NCBI GenBank assembly: GCA_002712305.1
Contig: PATE01000086.1
Location: 6,761 to 15,986, forward strand
Direction of reading: 5' to 3'
Source: Gemmatimonadota bacterium
Lineage (GTDB): Bacteria; Latescibacterota; UBA2968; UBA8231
Length of the DNA: 9,226 nucleotides
Made by a program: the position numbers and the translations under genes. The notes beneath the pieces were generated by a model. The model did no database searches and was not told the DNA's origin. It was given only the letters and a program-made list of their open reading frames with translations. Each line of letters starts with the position of its first letter. Positions within the stretch are counted from its first letter, which is position 1. This document shows positions 7,253-9,226 of the stretch, in pieces.

Positions 7253-8311
7253 ATGCCATTCTCCGACCCCATTACAGCCAAGAGACTGAGGCGTTTTCGT
7301 CGTCTCAAGCGCGGCTACTATTCCTTCCTGGTGCTGGTGGGCCTGACCGTGTTGTCGCTGTTCTCGAACTTCATCGCCCACAAGCGGGCCATCGTGGTCA
7401 GTTACCAGGATCAGATCTACTTCCCCACATTTCGCTTCTACGACATGGCCACCTTCGGTCAGGAAGACGAGTATGGCTTCGACGATGTGGAGGCCGACTA
7501 TCTCGCCCTGCAATCGTTTTTCGAGGCCAGCGATTCGGGGGATTGGGTATGGATGCCGCTCGTGCCCTATGATCCGTACGAACCGGACTTTGACTACGAC
7601 GCGCCGCCACCAAACGCGCCGGATGGACGGCACTGGTTTGGCACCGATTCGCAGGGCCGCGATGTCTTTGCGCGTCTTCTATATGGCTTCCGCATCTCCA
7701 TCTTCTTCGCCGTGACCCTCGTCTTCGTGGGGCAGCTTCTCGGCACCATCATCGGCGCCATGCAGGGATTCCTTGGGGGGCGTTTCGATATTCTCAGCCA
7801 ACGCTTCATCGAAGTCTGGTCGACGTTGCCCTTTCTGTATGTGGTCATCCTGCTGGCGACCTTCTTCAAGCCGAGTTTTCTGCTGTTGCTGGCGATCATG
7901 GGCCTGTTCGAGTGGATCCGTATGACCTACTACATGCGCACCGAGATCTATCGCGAGAAAACGAAGGAGTATTGCCTGGCGGCGCGTTCCTTCGGAGCGT
8001 CACGCCGTCGACTGATCTTCAAACACCTGTTACCGAATTGTCTGACGCCGCTCGTGACGATCACACCCTTCGCCATCGTAGGTGCCATCAGTGCATTGAC
8101 GGCCCTCGATTATCTGGGCTATGGATTACCCGCACCGACACCGAGTTGGGGGGAGATGATCGATCAAGCCATGGACAGTCAGAATCGAGACAAGATCTGG
8201 CTCAGCATTGCGCCATTTTCGGCGATTTCGCTCACCCTTCTGCTGGTGACGATGATCGGCGAGTCGATTCGAGAAGCGTTCGACCCCAAACAGTATGCCC
8301 AGTACCGCTGA
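7253..8311 (+). CDS. yejE: Yej-type peptide ABC transporter permease (YejE-like)
   Basis: 352 residues, with membrane segments at about 22-41, 147-170, 189-206, 207-225, 268-286 and 320-337. The long periplasmic region after the first segment (42-145) carries the YejE landmarks VVSYQDQIYFPTF (48-60) and HWFGTDSQGRDVFARLLYG (127-145), the latter common to OppC/DppC-type permeases. The EAA loop lies near 240-262 (YCLAARSFGASRRRLIFKH), followed by ALDYLGYGLPAPTPSWGEM at 284-302, also typical. It ends with GESIREAFDP (336-345), matching the usual YejE C-terminus. It forms a heterodimer with YejB in the inner membrane. The six-base spacing from yejB and absence of a strong ribosome site suggest translation coupled to yejB. 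Confidence 0.93.
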   Translation: MPFSDPITAKRLRRFRRLKRGYYSFLVLVGLTVLSLFSNFIAHKRAIVVSYQDQIYFPTFRFYDMATFGQEDEYGFDDVEADYLALQSFFEASDSGDWVWMPLVPYDPYEPDFDYDAPPPNAPDGRHWFGTDSQGRDVFARLLYGFRISIFFAVTLVFVGQLLGTIIGAMQGFLGGRFDILSQRFIEVWSTLPFLYVVILLATFFKPSFLLLLAIMGLFEWIRMTYYMRTEIYREKTKEYCLAARSFGASRRRLIFKHLLPNCLTPLVTITPFAIVGAISALTALDYLGYGLPAPTPSWGEMIDQAMDSQNRDKIWLSIAPFSAISLTLLLVTMIGESIREAFDPKQYAQYR

Positions 8312-8330
8312 AAGCGGCTTCGAAAGCCCG

Positions 8331-8338
8331 AGAGGTGA
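8331..8338 (+). promoter_or_regulatory. Ribosome binding site for the solute-binding lipoprotein gene
   Basis: AGAGGTGA is a near-complete match to the anti-Shine-Dalgarno sequence, four bases before ATG 8343. It is the strongest such site in this transporter block, consistent with a binding protein made in excess over its permeases. Confidence 0.7.
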
Positions 8339-8342
8339 AATC

Positions 8343-9226
8343 ATGAATCTGCGAATTCTCTTGAATTGTCTGTTGGTCCTGATGACCGCCTGTGAGGACA
8401 CCGACGAGAAGACCGAAGAAAACGAGCGTGAGCAAGTCATCGATGACACAACTGGCGATGATGATCCGAGCCACACGCGTATTGCCATCGTCCCGCCCGC
8501 ATCGGCCGAGGACCTGTCCGGTATTGAGTGGCAGGCGAACATGGATGATCCGCCCATTGGTGATCCGGCTGCCCTGAAGGGTGGGACGCTGTACACCTTT
8601 ACGACGGCGTATCCGTTGACGATGCGCATCGTCGGGCCCAACGCAAACGACGGCTTTGCCAGATGGCGGCGGGGCTCGACGATGGACTTCACGTTGGTCG
8701 CGCGTCATCCCACGACAGACAACTACATCCCTTCTATGGCGACTCACTGGTCGGTGCAGGAGGATCAGCGGACGATCTACTTCAAGCTACGTCCGGAGGC
8801 CCGCTGGTCGGACGGCGAAACGCTGACAGCCGAGGACTACGTTCACACGTGGAACATGATGCGGTCGGAACACATCGTCGACCCGTTCTTCAACAGCTAT
8901 GCTGCCGACTATTTCGAAGAGGTCGTCGCCATCGAGCCGCATGTGCTGAAGATCGTGGGCAAGTTCGAGAGCTGGCGACCCCTCGATAATTTCGATCTAT
9001 GGGCGACGCCCAAACATGCAGTGACGCTGGAAGAAGGATTCCCCGAGCGCTACAACACGACGATTGTGCCTGTTCAAGGACCCTATCTGGTCACCGAACA
9101 GGAGGCCGGCCAGTATGTAGTTCTCGAACGTGTACCGGACTGGTGGGGTAATGACGTTCACTACTGGCAGGGCATGTACAATGTCGATCGCATTCATGTC
9201 CGCGTGATCGAAGACCAGAATCGAGG
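8343..9226 (+). CDS. yejA: Extracellular solute-binding protein family 5, lipoprotein, YejA-like (3' end outside window)
   Basis: 294 codons are present without a stop; the gene continues past the window (the family is usually 500-650 residues). A short signal (NLRILLNCLLVLMTAC) ends in a lipobox-like M-T-A-Cys17, with Glu at +2, which in enterobacterial Lol sorting would not retain the protein in the inner membrane. Residues 18-42 are an acidic, probably disordered tether. The mature domain starts near DPAALKGGTLY (74-84); YFKLRPEARWSDGETLTAEDYV (146-167) is the SBP_bac_5 signature. VQGPYLV (244-250) and VLERVPDWWG (260-269) are further family landmarks. It would capture peptides for the YejBE permease encoded just upstream. 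Family is certain; YejA rather than another peptide/nickel binder is inferred mainly from the adjacent YejB and YejE. Confidence 0.9.
   Translation, partial: MNLRILLNCLLVLMTACEDTDEKTEENEREQVIDDTTGDDDPSHTRIAIVPPASAEDLSGIEWQANMDDPPIGDPAALKGGTLYTFTTAYPLTMRIVGPNANDGFARWRRGSTMDFTLVARHPTTDNYIPSMATHWSVQEDQRTIYFKLRPEARWSDGETLTAEDYVHTWNMMRSEHIVDPFFNSYAADYFEEVVAIEPHVLKIVGKFESWRPLDNFDLWATPKHAVTLEEGFPERYNTTIVPVQGPYLVTEQEAGQYVVLERVPDWWGNDVHYWQGMYNVDRIHVRVIEDQNR

Noticed and set aside
8316-8328. Small hairpin (GGCTT-CGA-AAGCC) between yejE and the binding-protein gene
   Set aside because: Five base pairs with a three-base loop and no T-tract; too weak to call a terminator or processing site from sequence alone.

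Overview
The window reads as a compact bacterial chromosomal segment of fairly high GC (about 58-60% by eye), with every supported gene on the + strand and very short or overlapping gene junctions. The Yej-type importer and its lipoprotein solute-binding component with an outer-membrane-compatible +2 residue suggest a Gram-negative, most plausibly proteobacterial, organism. No rRNA, tRNA, mobile element or CRISPR array is seen, and the lineage cannot be fixed further from sequence alone.

Layout: (1) 3-203 is the tail of a GNAT-type acetyltransferase. (2) 204-342 is a noncoding leader with six direct copies of a 13-bp unit (222-299). (3) 343-6117 is a tightly packed six-gene run: transglutaminase-like protease 1, circularly permuted ATP-grasp protein, Alpha-E protein, Anbu proteasome-like peptidase, transglutaminase-like protease 2, and a phytanoyl-CoA-dioxygenase-family (PhyH) Fe(II)/2-oxoglutarate oxygenase. 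The five junctions are +1, -8, +12, +2 and -4 bp, so the run is almost certainly one operon with translational coupling. (4) After a 73-bp gap, 6191-9226 holds a Yej-type peptide importer in the order yejB, yejE, yejA-like; the last gene runs off the window end.

How the genes may work together: the ATP-grasp/Alpha-E/transglutaminase/Anbu set is a known conserved neighbourhood, proposed in comparative-genomics work to make and process an unidentified peptide or peptide tag, but without an established substrate. This window adds an oxygenase whose start codon overlaps the stop of transglutaminase 2, and a peptide importer directly downstream. My inference is a pathway that ligates (ATP-grasp with Alpha-E), oxidises (PhyH) and hydrolyses (two transglutaminase-fold enzymes and Anbu) a peptide, possibly linked to uptake of a related peptide. 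The 13-bp repeat array is a good candidate for the cis-regulatory site of the whole unit.
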